The notes below the pieces were generated by a model that worked only from the letters and a program-made list of their open reading frames with translations, ran no database searches and had not been told where the DNA came from. From Bacillus niameyensis (GTDB taxonomy: Bacteria > Bacillota > Bacilli > Bacillales > Bacillaceae_C): a stretch of 64,000 nt of DNA. The first letter of the stretch is position 1. Each line of letters begins with the position of its first letter. This document shows, piece after piece, positions 1 through 10,163 of the stretch. The stretch is taken from assembly GCF_001375535.1 (NCBI RefSeq), contig NZ_LN831197.1:3398184-3462183 (forward strand), given 5' to 3'. Position numbers and translations under genes: made by a program.

Positions 1-1
1 C

Positions 2-346
2 ACAAAAGTCAAAGGTGATCGTCAAGTTCATTGGAATCCGATTTTCGAAGAAATGAAAACAAAAGCAAAAACAGCCCTTGAATGTGATAAGAAGGCAGCT
101 ATCTACGCTCGGCGCAAGATTGAGGTGGAAAGCGTGTTCGGTCACATCAAGGGCAATTGATCATTCCGTAGATTTTTACTACGGGGTCTTGAAAAGGTCC
201 ACACTGAATTCGGAATTGTGGCCTTTGCTCACAATCTCCTGAAAATAGCTGGCGAATGCTGGCTATTTTCAGGTAATAAGCAAAAAGATACAAAAACAGG
301 AGGAGAAAACAGTGTCATTTTTCTCCTCTTGCCTTATATAAGCTAA
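2..346 (+). pseudogene. IS1182-like transposase, C-terminal remnant with in-frame stop
   Basis: Frame 2 reads into the window from the left as the C-terminal part of a DDE transposase. It contains IYARRKIEVESVFGHIKGN, the Y-(2)-R-(3)-E type C-terminal block typical of IS1182/IS4-group enzymes. The block is interrupted by TGA at 161-163, immediately before SFRRFLLRGLEKV, where relatives have an uninterrupted GNRSFRRF run; a single CGA-to-TGA change would explain it. The reading frame then continues to TAA at 344-346 and slightly overlaps the end of the convergent ywjG gene. The upstream part lies outside the window, so it is unknown whether the rest of the element is intact. Family assignment is from motif memory. 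Confidence 0.75.
290..327 (-). terminator. Rho-independent terminator of ywjG
   Basis: AGGAGAAAA (301-309) pairs with TTTTCTCCT (319-327). Read on the minus strand the stem is followed by CCTGTTTTTG, a short U-rich tract. It sits just past the ywjG stop and inside the 3' end of the broken transposase. Confidence 0.6.
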
Positions 347-867
347 TCTTCATAGTCCTCTAAAATTTCTTCCAACGCAAATTTCAATAAAGAATAAATA
401 TAAAGCCCTGCCATTAAAGAAGGGAAGCCAACTCGATTTCCATCATCACCTGGGAGTAATGGTTTTAGAAGGTGGGTGTGGATATGGACGTCTGCAAGAT
501 CTGTTATTCTTTTTCCTTCAGAATCTCTATTTCCAGAAATCGCTACAAAAGGTATCCCCTTTTCCGCAAGTTCTTCAGCTAGTTTTATAGCTTCCTCATG
601 GTCCGAATAGCGTGTCAGGATAAGGACTCGATCTACAGATTCTATACTAGCGACCGATTCAAGCCGACGAGCAATTTTTAAAGGTTCTGCGCCTTCCAAA
701 GCTTCGAAGGTAACACCATCCATTTCGTCAAAACCTTTAATGAAAATCGTGCCTTCTCCTGCTGCCGCCTGGGCTAATAGTCTAGCACCGTCCTCGATTG
801 AATATTCTTCATGATCCATGATTCGCTTAAAAAGTCCCATTAATTGGGTTGTGAACATTTTTTGCAT
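343..867 (-). CDS. ywjG: YwjG-like DUF2529 family protein
   Basis: A 174-residue soluble protein matching the YwjG/DUF2529 family that lies next to spo0F in Bacillus. It has an alternating alpha/beta pattern with glycine-rich turns (GEGTIFIKGFDEMDG, then VLILTRYSDHEEA and FVAISGNRD), reminiscent of a sugar-isomerase-type Rossmann fold, but no catalytic motif I can name. The ATG at 867 is preceded by AAAGGAGCG at good spacing. It is transcribed away from spo0F, with the shared promoter region at 868-1057. The biochemical function is unknown; the symbol rests on sequence resemblance plus synteny. Confidence 0.8.
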   Translation of the reverse strand: MQKMFTTQLMGLFKRIMDHEEYSIEDGARLLAQAAAGEGTIFIKGFDEMDGVTFEALEGAEPLKIARRLESVASIESVDRVLILTRYSDHEEAIKLAEELAEKGIPFVAISGNRDSEGKRITDLADVHIHTHLLKPLLPGDDGNRVGFPSLMAGLYIYSLLKFALEEILEDYED

Positions 868-1004
868 ATAAATTCGCTCCTTTGACCCATTCTTTTTATT
901 ATATATTAAAAAAATAGGAAAAACAGTTTCTAGAATTACATATTAGGGAAGGAGTAATTGAAAAGAAACAGAAATAATAGTTATGGAATTGTAACTTAAT
1001 GCTC

Positions 1005-1033
1005 TATTAACTTCCAAGTATTTTGCTTATAAT
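1005..1033 (+). promoter_or_regulatory. Probable spo0F promoter
   Basis: A consensus -10 TATAAT lies at 1028-1033 after TGCT, 25 bases before the spo0F ATG. The -35 side (TATTAA at 1005-1010, 17-bp spacing) is poor, so activation by a regulator or an alternative sigma factor is possible. I could not identify a clear sigma-H site or Spo0A box. Confidence 0.4.
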
Positions 1034-1057
1034 GATGAGTGTAGAGAGGGAGATGAA

Positions 1058-1420
1058 ATGAAGGGAAAACTTTTAATTGTTGATGATCAGTTTGGTATTC
1101 GAACACTATTAAACGAAATTTTTCAAAAAGAAGGTTTTCAAATTTTTCAAGCAGCTAACGGTCCTCAAGCTTTATCGATCGTAAAAGAGCATGATCCTGA
1201 TCTGGTTTTATTAGATATGCGGATTCCAGGGATGGACGGTCCCGAAATTCTCAAAAGAATGAAACAAATAAATGAGCATATTCGTGTAATCATTATGACG
1301 GCTTATGGAGAACATGAAATGATAGAAGCTTCAAAAGAACTAGGAATTCTGGGTCAATTCACTAAACCCTTTGATATCCAAGAAGTTCGAGAAACTGTAA
1401 AAAAGTATATTTCGAACTAG
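1058..1420 (+). CDS. spo0F: Sporulation phosphorelay response regulator Spo0F
   Basis: A single-domain receiver protein of 120 residues with no output domain. In the family it accepts phosphate from the sporulation kinases on an aspartate and passes it to Spo0B in the cytoplasm. Visible residues fit: acidic pair D9-D10, phosphoacceptor D53 in [12 protein letters not shown]81 in IMTAYG and K103 in TKPFD. The start ATG follows GAGGGAGATGAA. Position between ywjG and fba matches B. subtilis exactly, which makes Spo0F far likelier than a generic CheY-like protein. Length is close to the usual 124 residues. Confidence 0.96.
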   Translation: MKGKLLIVDDQFGIRTLLNEIFQKEGFQIFQAANGPQALSIVKEHDPDLVLLDMRIPGMDGPEILKRMKQINEHIRVIIMTAYGEHEMIEASKELGILGQFTKPFDIQEVRETVKKYISN

Positions 1421-1638
1421 ATCATTTACATAATAAATAAGTGAAGCTTTATTTTAAATAGGTCTTACTATCAGTGCATGGTATTGTAAAATAAGGTTTC
1501 CTTCTAAAAAAGTTTGCTATCATTGGTAATAAAAAGACGAATTTGATATGATAATAAAGAAATAAATCCAGCCCAGCAAAATGGAGCCGGATAGTCCTAG
1601 CACACCAGTGCGCAGTTTACTTAGAGGAGGAAGAAAGT

Positions 1639-2502
1639 ATGCCTTTAGTTTCCATGACTGACATGCTTAATAAAGCAAAAGATGAAAAATACGCAGTAGG
1701 CCAATTTAATATCAATAACCTTGAGTTTACTCAAGCGATCCTTCAAGCTGCTGAAGAAGAAAAATCACCTGTTATCCTTGGTGTATCAGAGGGTGCCGCG
1801 CGCTATATGGGCGGATTTAAGTTTGTTGTAAAAATGGTCGAAAGTTTAATGGAGGAATATGGTACTACCGTTCCTGTCGCAATTCACCTTGACCATGGTT
1901 CAAGTTTTGAAGCATGTGCACAAGCAATTCATGCAGGTTTCACATCTGTTATGATTGACGGTTCCCATTTCCCATTAGAAGAAAACATTGAGTTGACTAA
2001 AAAAGTTGTTGAACTTGCTCATATTCATGGAGTATCTGTTGAAGCAGAACTTGGACGAATTGGTGGACAAGAAGATGATTTAACAGTTGATGATGCAGAT
2101 GCAGCATATGCTATTCCAGCAGAATGCGATCGTCTTGTTCGTGAAACAAAAGTAGATTGCTTTGCTCCTGCATTAGGATCTGTTCATGGTCCTTACAAAG
2201 GTGAACCAAATCTTGGCTTTGATCGAATGGAAGAAGTTCGTGATTTGACTGGTATTCCACTTGTTCTTCATGGCGGTACTGGAATCCCGACAAAAGATAT
2301 TCAGCGTGCTATTTCATTAGGTACAGCTAAAATCAATGTCAACACAGAAAACCAAATTTCTTCTGCAAAAGTTGTACGTGAAGTTTTAGCGGCTAAACCT
2401 GATCTTTATGATCCACGTAAATATTTAGGACCAGCACGTGACGCAATTAAAGAAACTGTCGTTGGAAAAATGCGCGAATTTGGTTCCACTGGAAAAGCTT
2501 AA
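1639..2502 (+). CDS. fbaA: Class II fructose-1,6-bisphosphate aldolase
   Basis: This 287-residue glycolytic/gluconeogenic enzyme reversibly cleaves fructose 1,6-bisphosphate to glyceraldehyde 3-phosphate and dihydroxyacetone phosphate. It belongs to the zinc-dependent class II family: HLDHG at 83-87 (catalytic D85, zinc ligand H86), [14 protein letters not shown] near 134-147, and zinc-binding histidines in SVHGPYKG (H183) and VLHGGTG (H211), with [10 protein letters not shown] near the end. The ATG is preceded by AGAGGAGG. It follows spo0F as in B. subtilis, but the transaldolase gene that normally comes next is absent here. Confidence 0.96.
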   Translation: MPLVSMTDMLNKAKDEKYAVGQFNINNLEFTQAILQAAEEEKSPVILGVSEGAARYMGGFKFVVKMVESLMEEYGTTVPVAIHLDHGSSFEACAQAIHAGFTSVMIDGSHFPLEENIELTKKVVELAHIHGVSVEAELGRIGGQEDDLTVDDADAAYAIPAECDRLVRETKVDCFAPALGSVHGPYKGEPNLGFDRMEEVRDLTGIPLVLHGGTGIPTKDIQRAISLGTAKINVNTENQISSAKVVREVLAAKPDLYDPRKYLGPARDAIKETVVGKMREFGSTGKA

Positions 2503-2532
2503 TAGCTATATAGAACTGAATGATACTGAATG

Positions 2533-2568
2533 AAGGCCGCCCCCATCGCAAGAGGAGCGGTTTTCGTT
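2533..2568 (+). terminator. Terminator after fbaA
   Basis: CCGCCCC (2537-2543) pairs with GGAGCGG (2554-2560) with one mismatch and is followed by TTTTCGTT. It ends the fba transcript about 60 bases past the stop. Confidence 0.6.
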
Positions 2569-2943
2569 CACTATTAGAATCAACTAAACAAGAGCCCCAT
2601 CTATCGTTCCACTATTACTAATCATATGAATCAAGGAGTCGAATCCTCAAGGTTTGCTTGTCTAGCTTCACTGCCTAGTATATAAGGAAGCCGGATTCGC
2701 TTTTTGGCTCATCCTGAATCCTTTATTTCGTTAGAATCCTAAGAAGTTTATTATACGTTGCGACACGACGTCGTGCTTTTAGCTTGAAAAAGTACGTAGT
2801 TTTTTATAAGACAAACATGTTACTAATGTTAAATATAGTCAGATAGCCTACATGTTTCGCCAAAATTCGTATATAATACCTGTAAAATGCCTTGTTTTTT
2901 GATTATGGAACAATGAATGAAACGGGCGGAAAGGAAGACAAAG
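2569..2943. other. Gene-free gap where transaldolase is expected
   Basis: No supportable coding region. The stretch holds a perfect 12-bp palindrome CACGACGTCGTG at 2764-2775. A candidate sigma-A -10 TATAAT lies at 2872-2877 ahead of murAB, with a poor -35. In B. subtilis a transaldolase gene (ywjH/tal) occupies this place; I see no recognisable remnant in any frame. Confidence 0.5.
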
Positions 2944-4230
2944 ATGGAAAAGCTTAAAATTGCGGGCGGATTTCCTATCAAAGGTACCATTAAAGTGAGT
3001 GGGGCCAAAAACAGTGCTGTTGCTCTGATCCCTGCTACGATCTTGGCCGACTCGCCTGTAACGATTGATGGACTTCCAGATATATCGGATGTTCACACAT
3101 TAAAAGCTTTGCTTGAAGAAATTGGCGGAGACGTCACATTTGAGAATGGTACGATGACTGTCGACCCGACTAAAATGGTTTCGATGCCTTTACCGAATGG
3201 CAAAGTAAAAAAGTTAAGAGCTTCTTATTATTTAATGGGTGCAATGCTTGGACGCTTTAAAAAAGCTGTGATTGGTCTCCCAGGTGGATGCCATCTAGGA
3301 CCGCGTCCCATTGATCAACATATTAAAGGTTTTGAATCATTAGGTGCCAGAGTAACAAATGAACAAGGCGCTATTTATTTGCGTGCGGATGAATTGCGTG
3401 GTTCACGAATATACTTAGACGTTGTTAGTGTTGGTGCTACTATTAATATTATGCTTGCGGCTGTAAAAGCAAAGGGTCGGACGATTATCGAAAATGCTGC
3501 GAAAGAGCCGGAGATAATTGATGTAGCAACACTTTTAACGAGTATGGGTGCTGAGATTAAAGGCGCAGGTACGGATGTAATTAGGATTGATGGTGTGGAA
3601 AAATTGGAAGGTTGCCGTCATACCATTATCCCTGACAGAATAGAAGCGGGTACATATATGATCTTAGCAGCTGCTGTAGGAGAAGGCGTGTTAATTGATA
3701 ATATTATTCCCCATCATTTGGAGTCATTAACTGCTAAATTAAGGGAAATGGGTGTACATGTCGAAGCAGGGGATGATCAAGTCTTTATTGGTAAAAGTGA
3801 TCACTACAAACCTATTGATGTAAAGACTCTCGTCTATCCTGGATTTCCAACAGACTTGCAGCAACCTTTCACTGTGCTTTTAACGAAAGCGAAAGGTTCT
3901 TCAATTGTGACTGATACAATCTATTCGGCACGTTTCAAACATATAGATGAATTAAGAAGAATGAACGCAAACATTAAAGTGGAAGGCAGTTCCGCGATTA
4001 TTAACGGCCCGTCCAAATTGCAAGGTGCAAAAGTAAAAGCGACTGATTTGCGAGCTGGTGCGGCGCTTGTGATTGCAGGTTTACTTGCGGAAGGGGTCAC
4101 AGAAATAACAGGTCTGGAACATATCGATCGTGGATATAGTGGTCTCGTTGAAAAATTGAATGGACTTGGAGCAACTATTTGGCGTGAGGAAATGTCCCAA
4201 GTTGAAATTGAACAGTTTAAAAATTCTTAA
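2944..4230 (+). CDS. murAB: UDP-N-acetylglucosamine 1-carboxyvinyltransferase MurAB (MurZ)
   Basis: Transfers enolpyruvate from PEP to UDP-GlcNAc, the first committed step of peptidoglycan synthesis, in the cytoplasm. The 428-residue protein begins MEKLKIAGG and shows the K22-N23 pair (SGAKNSA), the catalytic-loop cysteine C116 in [12 protein letters not shown] and the late PGFPTDLQ motif. Start 2944 is chosen over the upstream ATG at 2917 because the ribosome site AAAGGAAG lies at about 2930-2938, inside the longer reading frame, and because family members begin here. It sits next to rho as MurAB does in B. subtilis; the paralogue MurAA is at 37764. The cysteine implies fosfomycin sensitivity by family knowledge. 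Confidence 0.95.
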   Translation: MEKLKIAGGFPIKGTIKVSGAKNSAVALIPATILADSPVTIDGLPDISDVHTLKALLEEIGGDVTFENGTMTVDPTKMVSMPLPNGKVKKLRASYYLMGAMLGRFKKAVIGLPGGCHLGPRPIDQHIKGFESLGARVTNEQGAIYLRADELRGSRIYLDVVSVGATINIMLAAVKAKGRTIIENAAKEPEIIDVATLLTSMGAEIKGAGTDVIRIDGVEKLEGCRHTIIPDRIEAGTYMILAAAVGEGVLIDNIIPHHLESLTAKLREMGVHVEAGDDQVFIGKSDHYKPIDVKTLVYPGFPTDLQQPFTVLLTKAKGSSIVTDTIYSARFKHIDELRRMNANIKVEGSSAIINGPSKLQGAKVKATDLRAGAALVIAGLLAEGVTEITGLEHIDRGYSGLVEKLNGLGATIWREEMSQVEIEQFKNS

Positions 4231-4248
4231 GGGCAATCGCCTAGTTTT

Positions 4249-4297
4249 AAAGGAGAGTCTTTTCAAAAAGAAATGTAGACTCTCCTTTGCAACTTTT
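4249..4297 (+). terminator. Strong terminator after murAB
   Basis: AAAGGAGAGTCT (4249-4260) and AGACTCTCCTTT (4277-4288) form a perfect 12-bp stem with a 16-base loop, followed by GCAACTTTT. The downstream arm overlaps the -35 of the rho promoter. Confidence 0.85.
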
Positions 4298-4315
4298 CAT
4301 GTTTCCGTGTACAAT
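4287..4315 (+). promoter_or_regulatory. Sigma-A promoter for rho
   Basis: TTGCAA (4287-4292), 17-bp spacer, TACAAT (4310-4315). It would give a leader of roughly 540 nucleotides before the rho ATG. The leader holds a possible hairpin made of GGGTCT near 4345 and AGACCC near 4377, and a decayed copy of the dispersed hairpin repeat. Confidence 0.65.
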
Positions 4316-4588
4316 ATAGGCATAAAGTGAGCCTTCCGAAAATCGGGTCTCTTTATCCTGAATATACTAGCAACAAGACCCCGACTAATTGAAGTTTTAC
4401 TTTATCTCCACTGATTTAGTTGAACTTATCGGAATTTTATTTCAATGCCGATAAAATTCCATCTTCTACTCTTCAGCTGTACGGCTATCATATGCTTTCC
4501 TTCCCGAAAATCAACAAGAGTAACTTCTTTCTGGTTGCTTAGAAATTATAAATTGGAGGATATGGATAAGTTAAAACGCTATGTATAC

Positions 4589-4680
4589 TCGTCTAGCTCC
4601 AATACATATTTTGACTAGCAAATTTTCCTATGATAAGTCAACATTGGTTCATGCTTCGCCGTGTTCCCTTTATCTCGGGC
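4589..4680 (-). repeat. Decayed, inverted copy of the ~150-bp dispersed hairpin repeat (rho leader)
   Basis: Read on the minus strand, this stretch matches the repeat copies at 16303, 24453 and 34442: CGAGATAAAGGGAACACGG, then ATGTTGACTTATCATAGGAA, then TTTGCTAG and GGAGCTAGACGAG. The matching half-helices of the intact copies are no longer complementary here (central CGGC now faces ACCA), so this looks like an old, degenerated copy. It lies inside the long rho leader, in the sense opposite to rho. Confidence 0.75.
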
Positions 4681-4862
4681 CAACAAGATGTTGGTCAAAA
4701 CGGCGCGTCTTTAGCCGTTCAACTCTATTGGAAAGTTTGCCGCCGATAGTCAACGCGTTTTTGTCCTTATATTTCAAATTGTTGGTGGATAGGTATTCTC
4801 GTCTGTGGTGTTTTATAATATAATTTTGGTGATTTTTTAAATTTAAAAAGTGTGGTGTCATA

Positions 4863-6140
4863 ATGGCTGATTTAAATATTTCATTGTTGGAAGATATGAA
4901 ACTCAAAGAATTATATGAACTTGCAAAGGAATACAAAATTTCCTACTACAGTAAATTAACAAAAAAGGAATTAATCTTTTCTATTTTAAAAGCTCGCGCA
5001 GAAAGAGAAGGCTTCTTCTTCATGGAGGGTGTCTTAGAAATTATCCAGTCCGAAGGTTTCGGATTTTTACGTCCAATCAACTTCACGGCTAGCTCCGAGG
5101 ACATTTACATTTCTGCATCACAGATTCGTCGCTTTGACTTACGGAATGGTGATAAAGTTTCTGGTAAAGTTCGGCCTCCGAAAGAAAACGAGCGGTACTT
5201 TGGCCTGCTCCATGTAGAAGCTGTTAATGGAGAAGACCCGGAAAGTGCAAAGGAACGTGTCCACTTCCCTGCATTAACTCCACTTTATCCTGATCGTCAA
5301 ATCAAATTGGAAACAACCCCAACCAATCTATCAACGAGAATTATGGACTTAGTTTCCCCAGTTGGTTTCGGACAACGTGGTTTGATCGTAGCTCCACCAA
5401 AAGCAGGAAAGACGATGTTACTAAAATCAATTGCTAATTCTATTACGACTAATCATCCTGAAGCAGAATTAATCGTGCTTTTAATTGATGAACGTCCTGA
5501 AGAAGTAACTGACATTGAAAGATCTGTTAACGCGGATGTTGTGAGTTCCACTTTTGATGAAGTTCCTGAAAACCATATTAAAGTGGCAGAGCTTGTATTA
5601 GAGCGCGCTATGCGTCTTGTAGAACATCGCCGTGATGTTATTATTCTAATGGATAGTATTACCCGATTGGCTCGTGCCTATAATCTTGTCATTCCGCCAA
5701 GCGGTCGAACTCTATCTGGGGGAATTGATCCAGCTGCATTCCATCGGCCGAAACGATTCTTCGGTGCTGCCCGTAATATTGAAGAGGGAGGCAGCTTAAC
5801 GATTCTAGCAACAGCCCTTGTTGATACAGGTTCCCGGATGGATGATGTTATTTATGAGGAATTTAAAGGAACGGGAAATCTAGAGTTGCATCTGGATCGC
5901 TCTCTTGCAGAAAGAAGAATCTTCCCTGCGATCGACATTCGCCGCTCTGGTACAAGAAAAGAAGAGCTGCTAATTCCAAAAGCACAGTTGGATAAACTAT
6001 GGAAATTACGTAAGGCGATGTCTGATACACCTGACTTTATTGAAAAGTTCATGCGTAAGTTAAGACAGTCCAAAACGAACGAAGAATTCTTCAATATGCT
6101 CGACGCAGAAATGAAAGCCGGAGTAAGTGGAAGATCTTAA
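4863..6140 (+). CDS. rho: Transcription termination factor Rho
   Basis: A 425-residue hexameric RNA-dependent ATPase that binds nascent C-rich RNA and releases RNA polymerase. The N-terminal Rho helical domain (about 5-48), cold-shock-like RNA-binding domain (about 52-125, [17 protein letters not shown]) and RecA-type ATPase core are all present. Walker A is PPKAGKTML at about 178-186, Walker [17 protein letters not shown], and the R-loop [21 protein letters not shown] is intact. The ATG lies 9 bases after a weak GTGGTG. No Shine-Dalgarno of usual strength and a ~540-nt leader suggest post-transcriptional or autogenous control, as reported for other Rho genes. glpX, its usual upstream neighbour, is missing. 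Confidence 0.96.
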   Translation: MADLNISLLEDMKLKELYELAKEYKISYYSKLTKKELIFSILKARAEREGFFFMEGVLEIIQSEGFGFLRPINFTASSEDIYISASQIRRFDLRNGDKVSGKVRPPKENERYFGLLHVEAVNGEDPESAKERVHFPALTPLYPDRQIKLETTPTNLSTRIMDLVSPVGFGQRGLIVAPPKAGKTMLLKSIANSITTNHPEAELIVLLIDERPEEVTDIERSVNADVVSSTFDEVPENHIKVAELVLERAMRLVEHRRDVIILMDSITRLARAYNLVIPPSGRTLSGGIDPAAFHRPKRFFGAARNIEEGGSLTILATALVDTGSRMDDVIYEEFKGTGNLELHLDRSLAERRIFPAIDIRRSGTRKEELLIPKAQLDKLWKLRKAMSDTPDFIEKFMRKLRQSKTNEEFFNMLDAEMKAGVSGRS

Positions 6141-6158
6141 AAAAATAGCAGATAAATG

Positions 6159-6196
6159 GCATGTGAAACTGTAAAAAGATTCACATGCTATTTTTG
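6159..6196 (+). terminator. Terminator after rho
   Basis: GCATGTGAA (6159-6167) pairs perfectly with TTCACATGC (6180-6188), followed by TATTTTTGTG. It separates rho from the tandem array that starts a few bases later. Confidence 0.8.
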
Positions 6197-9100
6197 TGTC
6201 CTGAAATAGAATGTCTATTCGCCCGAGGAGCAAGAAAAGTGTACCTAGGGGTAGAATAGGACGTCTCTATTCGCCCGAGGAGGAAGAAAAGTGTATCTAG
6301 GGGTAGAATAGGACGTCTCTATTCGCCCGAGGAGGAAGAAAAGTGTATCTAGGGGTAGAATAGGACGTCTCTATTCGCCCGAGGAGGAAGAAAAGTGTAT
6401 CTAGGGGTAGAATAGGACGTCTCTATTCGCCCGAGGAGGAAGAAAAGTGTATCTAGGGGTAGAATAGGACGTCTCTATTCGCCCGAGGAGGAAGAAAAGT
6501 GTATCTAGGGGTAGAATAGGACGTCTCTATTCGCCCGAGGAGGAAGAAAAGTGTATCTAGGGGTAGAATAGGACGTCTCTATTCGCCCGAGGAGGAAGAA
6601 AAGTGTATCTAGGGGTAGAATAGGACGTCTCTATTCGCCCGAGGAGGAAGAAAAGTGTATCTAGGGGTAGAATAGGACGTCTCTATTCGCCCGAGGAGGA
6701 AGAAAAGTGTATCTAGGGGTAGAATAGGACGTCTCTATTCGCCCGAGGAGGAAGAAAAGTGTATCTAGGGGTAGAATAGGACGTCTCTATTCGCCCGAGG
6801 AGGAAGAAAAGTGTATCTAGGGGTAGAATAGGACGTCTCTATTCGCCCGAGGAGGAAGAAAAGTGTATCTAGGGGTAGAATAGGACGTCTCTATTCGCCC
6901 GAGGAGGAAGAAAAGTGTATCTAGGGGTAGAATAGGACGTCTCTATTCGCCCGAGGAGGAAGAAAAGTGTATCTAGGGGTAGAATAGGACGTCTCTATTC
7001 GCCCGAGGAGGAAGAAAAGTGTATCTAGGGGTAGAATAGGACGTCTCTATTCGCCCGAGGAGGAAGAAAAGTGTATCTAGGGGTAGAATAGGACGTCTCT
7101 ATTCGCCCGAGGAGGAAGAAAAGTGTATCTAGGGGTAGAATAGGACGTCTCTATTCGCCCGAGGAGGAAGAAAAGTGTATCTAGGGGTAGAATAGGACGT
7201 CTCTATTCGCCCGAGGAGGAAGAAAAGTGTATCTAGGGGTAGAATAGGACGTCTCTATTCGCCCGAGGAGGAAGAAAAGTGTATCTAGGGGTAGAATAGG
7301 ACGTCTCTATTCGCCCGAGGAGGAAGAAAAGTGTATCTAGGGGTAGAATAGGACGTCTCTATTCGCCCGAGGAGGAAGAAAAGTGTATCTAGGGGTAGAA
7401 TAGGACGTCTCTATTCGCCCGAGGAGGAAGAAAAGTGTATCTAGGGGTAGAATAGGACGTCTCTATTCGCCCGAGGAGGAAGAAAAGTGTATCTAGGGGT
7501 AGAATAGGACGTCTCTATTCGCCCGAGGAGGAAGAAAAGTGTATCTAGGGGTAGAATAGGACGTCTCTATTCGCCCGAGGAGGAAGAAAAGTGTATCTAG
7601 GGGTAGAATAGGACGTCTCTATTCGCCCGAGGAGGAAGAAAAGTGTATCTAGGGGTAGAATAGGACGTCTCTATTCGCCCGAGGAGGAAGAAAAGTGTAT
7701 CTAGGGGTAGAATAGGACGTCTCTATTCGCCCGAGGAGGAAGAAAAGTGTATCTAGGGGTAGAATAGGACGTCTCTATTCGCCCGAGGAGGAAGAAAAGT
7801 GTATCTAGGGGTAGAATAGGACGTCTCTATTCGCCCGAGGAGGAAGAAAAGTGTATCTAGGGGTAGAATAGGACGTCTCTATTCGCCCGAGGAGGAAGAA
7901 AAGTGTATCTAGGGGTAGAATAGGACGTCTCTATTCGCCCGAGGAGGAAGAAAAGTGTATCTAGGGGTAGAATAGGACGTCTCTATTCGCCCGAGGAGGA
8001 AGAAAAGTGTATCTAGGGGTAGAATAGGACGTCTCTATTCGCCCGAGGAGGAAGAAAAGTGTATCTAGGGGTAGAATAGGACGTCTCTATTCGCCCGAGG
8101 AGGAAGAAAAGTGTATCTAGGGGTAGAATAGGACGTCTCTATTCGCCCGAGGAGGAAGAAAAGTGTATCTAGGGGTAGAATAGGACGTCTCTATTCGCCC
8201 GAGGAGGAAGAAAAGTGTATCTAGGGGTAGAATAGGACGTCTCTATTCGCCCGAGGAGGAAGAAAAGTGTATCTAGGGGTAGAATAGGACGTCTCTATTC
8301 GCCCGAGGAGGAAGAAAAGTGTATCTAGGGGTAGAATAGGACGTCTCTATTCGCCCGAGGAGGAAGAAAAGTGTATCTAGGGGTAGAATAGGACGTCTCT
8401 ATTCGCCCGAGGAGGAAGAAAAGTGTATCTAGGGGTAGAATAGGACGTCTCTATTCGCCCGAGGAGGAAGAAAAGTGTATCTAGGGGTAGAATAGGACGT
8501 CTCTATTCGCCCGAGGAGGAAGAAAAGTGTATCTAGGGGTAGAATAGGACGTCTCTATTCGCCCGAGGAGGAAGAAAAGTGTATCTAGGGGTAGAATAGG
8601 ACGTCTCTATTCGCCCGAGGAGGAAGAAAAGTGTATCTAGGGGTAGAATAGGACGTCTCTATTCGCCCGAGGAGGAAGAAAAGTGTATCTAGGGGTAGAA
8701 TAGGACGTCTCTATTCGCCCGAGGAGGAAGAAAAGTGTATCTAGGGGTAGAATAGGACGTCTCTATTCGCCCGAGGAGGAAGAAAAGTGTATCTAGGGGT
8801 AGAATAGGACGTCTCTATTCGCCCGAGGAGGAAGAAAAGTGTATCTAGGGGTAGAATAGGACGTCTCTATTCGCCCGAGGAGGAAGAAAAGTGTATCTAG
8901 GGGTAGAATAGGACGTCTCTATTCGCCCGAGGAGGAAGAAAAGTGTATCTAGGGGTAGAATAGGACGTCTCTATTCGCCCGAGGAGGAAGAAAAGTGTAT
9001 CTAGGGGTAGAATAGGACGTCTCTATTCGCCCGAGGAGGAAGAAAAGTGTATCTAGGGGTAGAATAGGACGTCTCTATTCGCCCGAGGAGGAAGAAAAGT

Positions 9101-10112
9101 GTATCTAGGGGTAGAATAGGACGTCTCTATTCGCCCGAGGAGGAAGAAAAGTGTATCTAGGGGTAGAATAGGACGTCTCTATTCGCCCGAGGAGGAAGAA
9201 AAGTGTATCTAGGGGTAGAATAGGACGTCTCTATTCGCCCGAGGAGGAAGAAAAGTGTATCTAGGGGTAGAATAGGACGTCTCTATTCGCCCGAGGAGGA
9301 AGAAAAGTGTATCTAGGGGTAGAATAGGACGTCTCTATTCGCCCGAGGAGGAAGAAAAGTGTATCTAGGGGTAGAATAGGACGTCTCTATTCGCCCGAGG
9401 AGGAAGAAAAGTGTATCTAGGGGTAGAATAGGACGTCTCTATTCGCCCGAGGAGGAAGAAAAGTGTATCTAGGGGTAGAATAGGACGTCTCTATTCGCCC
9501 GAGGAGGAAGAAAAGTGTATCTAGGGGTAGAATAGGACGTCTCTATTCGCCCGAGGAGGAAGAAAAGTGTATCTAGGGGTAGAATAGGACGTCTCTATTC
9601 GCCCGAGGAGGAAGAAAAGTGTATCTAGGGGTAGAATAGGACGTCTCTATTCGCCCGAGGAGGAAGAAAAGTGTATCTAGGGGTAGAATAGGACGTCTCT
9701 ATTCGCCCGAGGAGGAAGAAAAGTGTATCTAGGGGTAGAATAGGACGTCTCTATTCGCCCGAAGGAACAGAAAATTGTACCCAAGGGTAGAATAGAACGT
9801 CTCTATTCGCCCGAGGAGGAAGAAAAGTGTATCTAAGGGTAGAATAGAACGTCCCTATTCGCCCGAAGGAACAGAAAATTGCATCCAAGGGTAGAATAGG
9901 ACGTCTCTATTCGCCCGAGGAGGAAGAAAATTGCATCCAAGGGAAGAATAGGACATCTCTATTCGCCCGAGGAGGAAGAAAAGTGTATCTAAGGGTAGAA
10001 TAGAACGTCCCTATTCGCCCGAAGAGGAAGAAAAGTGTATCTAGGGGTAGAATAGGACGTCTCTATTCGCCCGAAGGAACAGAAAATTGTACCCAAGGGT
10101 AGAATAGAACTT
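6190..10112 (+). repeat. Giant 52-bp tandem repeat array (about 75 units)
   Basis: Direct head-to-tail repeats with an exact 52-bp period. The right half-site CTATTC first occurs at 6215 and last at 10063, a distance of 3848 = 74 x 52, so there are 75 units without net insertion or deletion. Each unit contains the dyad GAATAG-N7-CTATTC followed by GCCCGAGGAGGAAG. The first unit is degenerate, units from 6254 to about 9756 appear identical, and the last seven are variant (for example GAAGGAACAG replaces GAGGAGGAAG). A final half-site lies near 10102. This pattern fits recent homogenising amplification of the interior. No open reading frame of note crosses it. It lies between the rho terminator and the ECF/ABC operon. 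Confidence 0.98.
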
Positions 10113-10156
10113 TGCCATATAAAATTAAGATGAGAATAACCACTTTTATAAAGGAC

Positions 10157-10163
10157 TGAAACC
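10157..10163 (+). promoter_or_regulatory. Candidate ECF-type -35 element ahead of the ABC/ECF operon
   Basis: TGAAACC at 10157-10163 matches the AAC-containing -35 recognised by many Firmicute ECF sigma factors. It lies about 100 bases before the operon's first gene, in keeping with autoregulation by the operon's own sigma factor. A canonical CGTA/CGTC -10 is not seen at the expected distance, so this is tentative. Confidence 0.35.

Noticed and set aside
1421-1638. Small gene or regulatory RNA between spo0F and fba
   Set aside because: No frame with a ribosome site and no stable hairpin; only an AT-rich leader is seen.
2917-2943. Upstream ATG of murAB
   Set aside because: The ribosome site lies downstream of it and family members start at 2944.
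4581-4823. 80-residue ORF in the rho leader
   Set aside because: It overlaps the decayed dispersed repeat, lacks a ribosome site and has unlikely composition (Ser/Arg/Cys-rich).
6190-10112. CRISPR array
   Set aside because: Units are identical over their full 52 bp; there are no unique spacers, and no cas genes are nearby.
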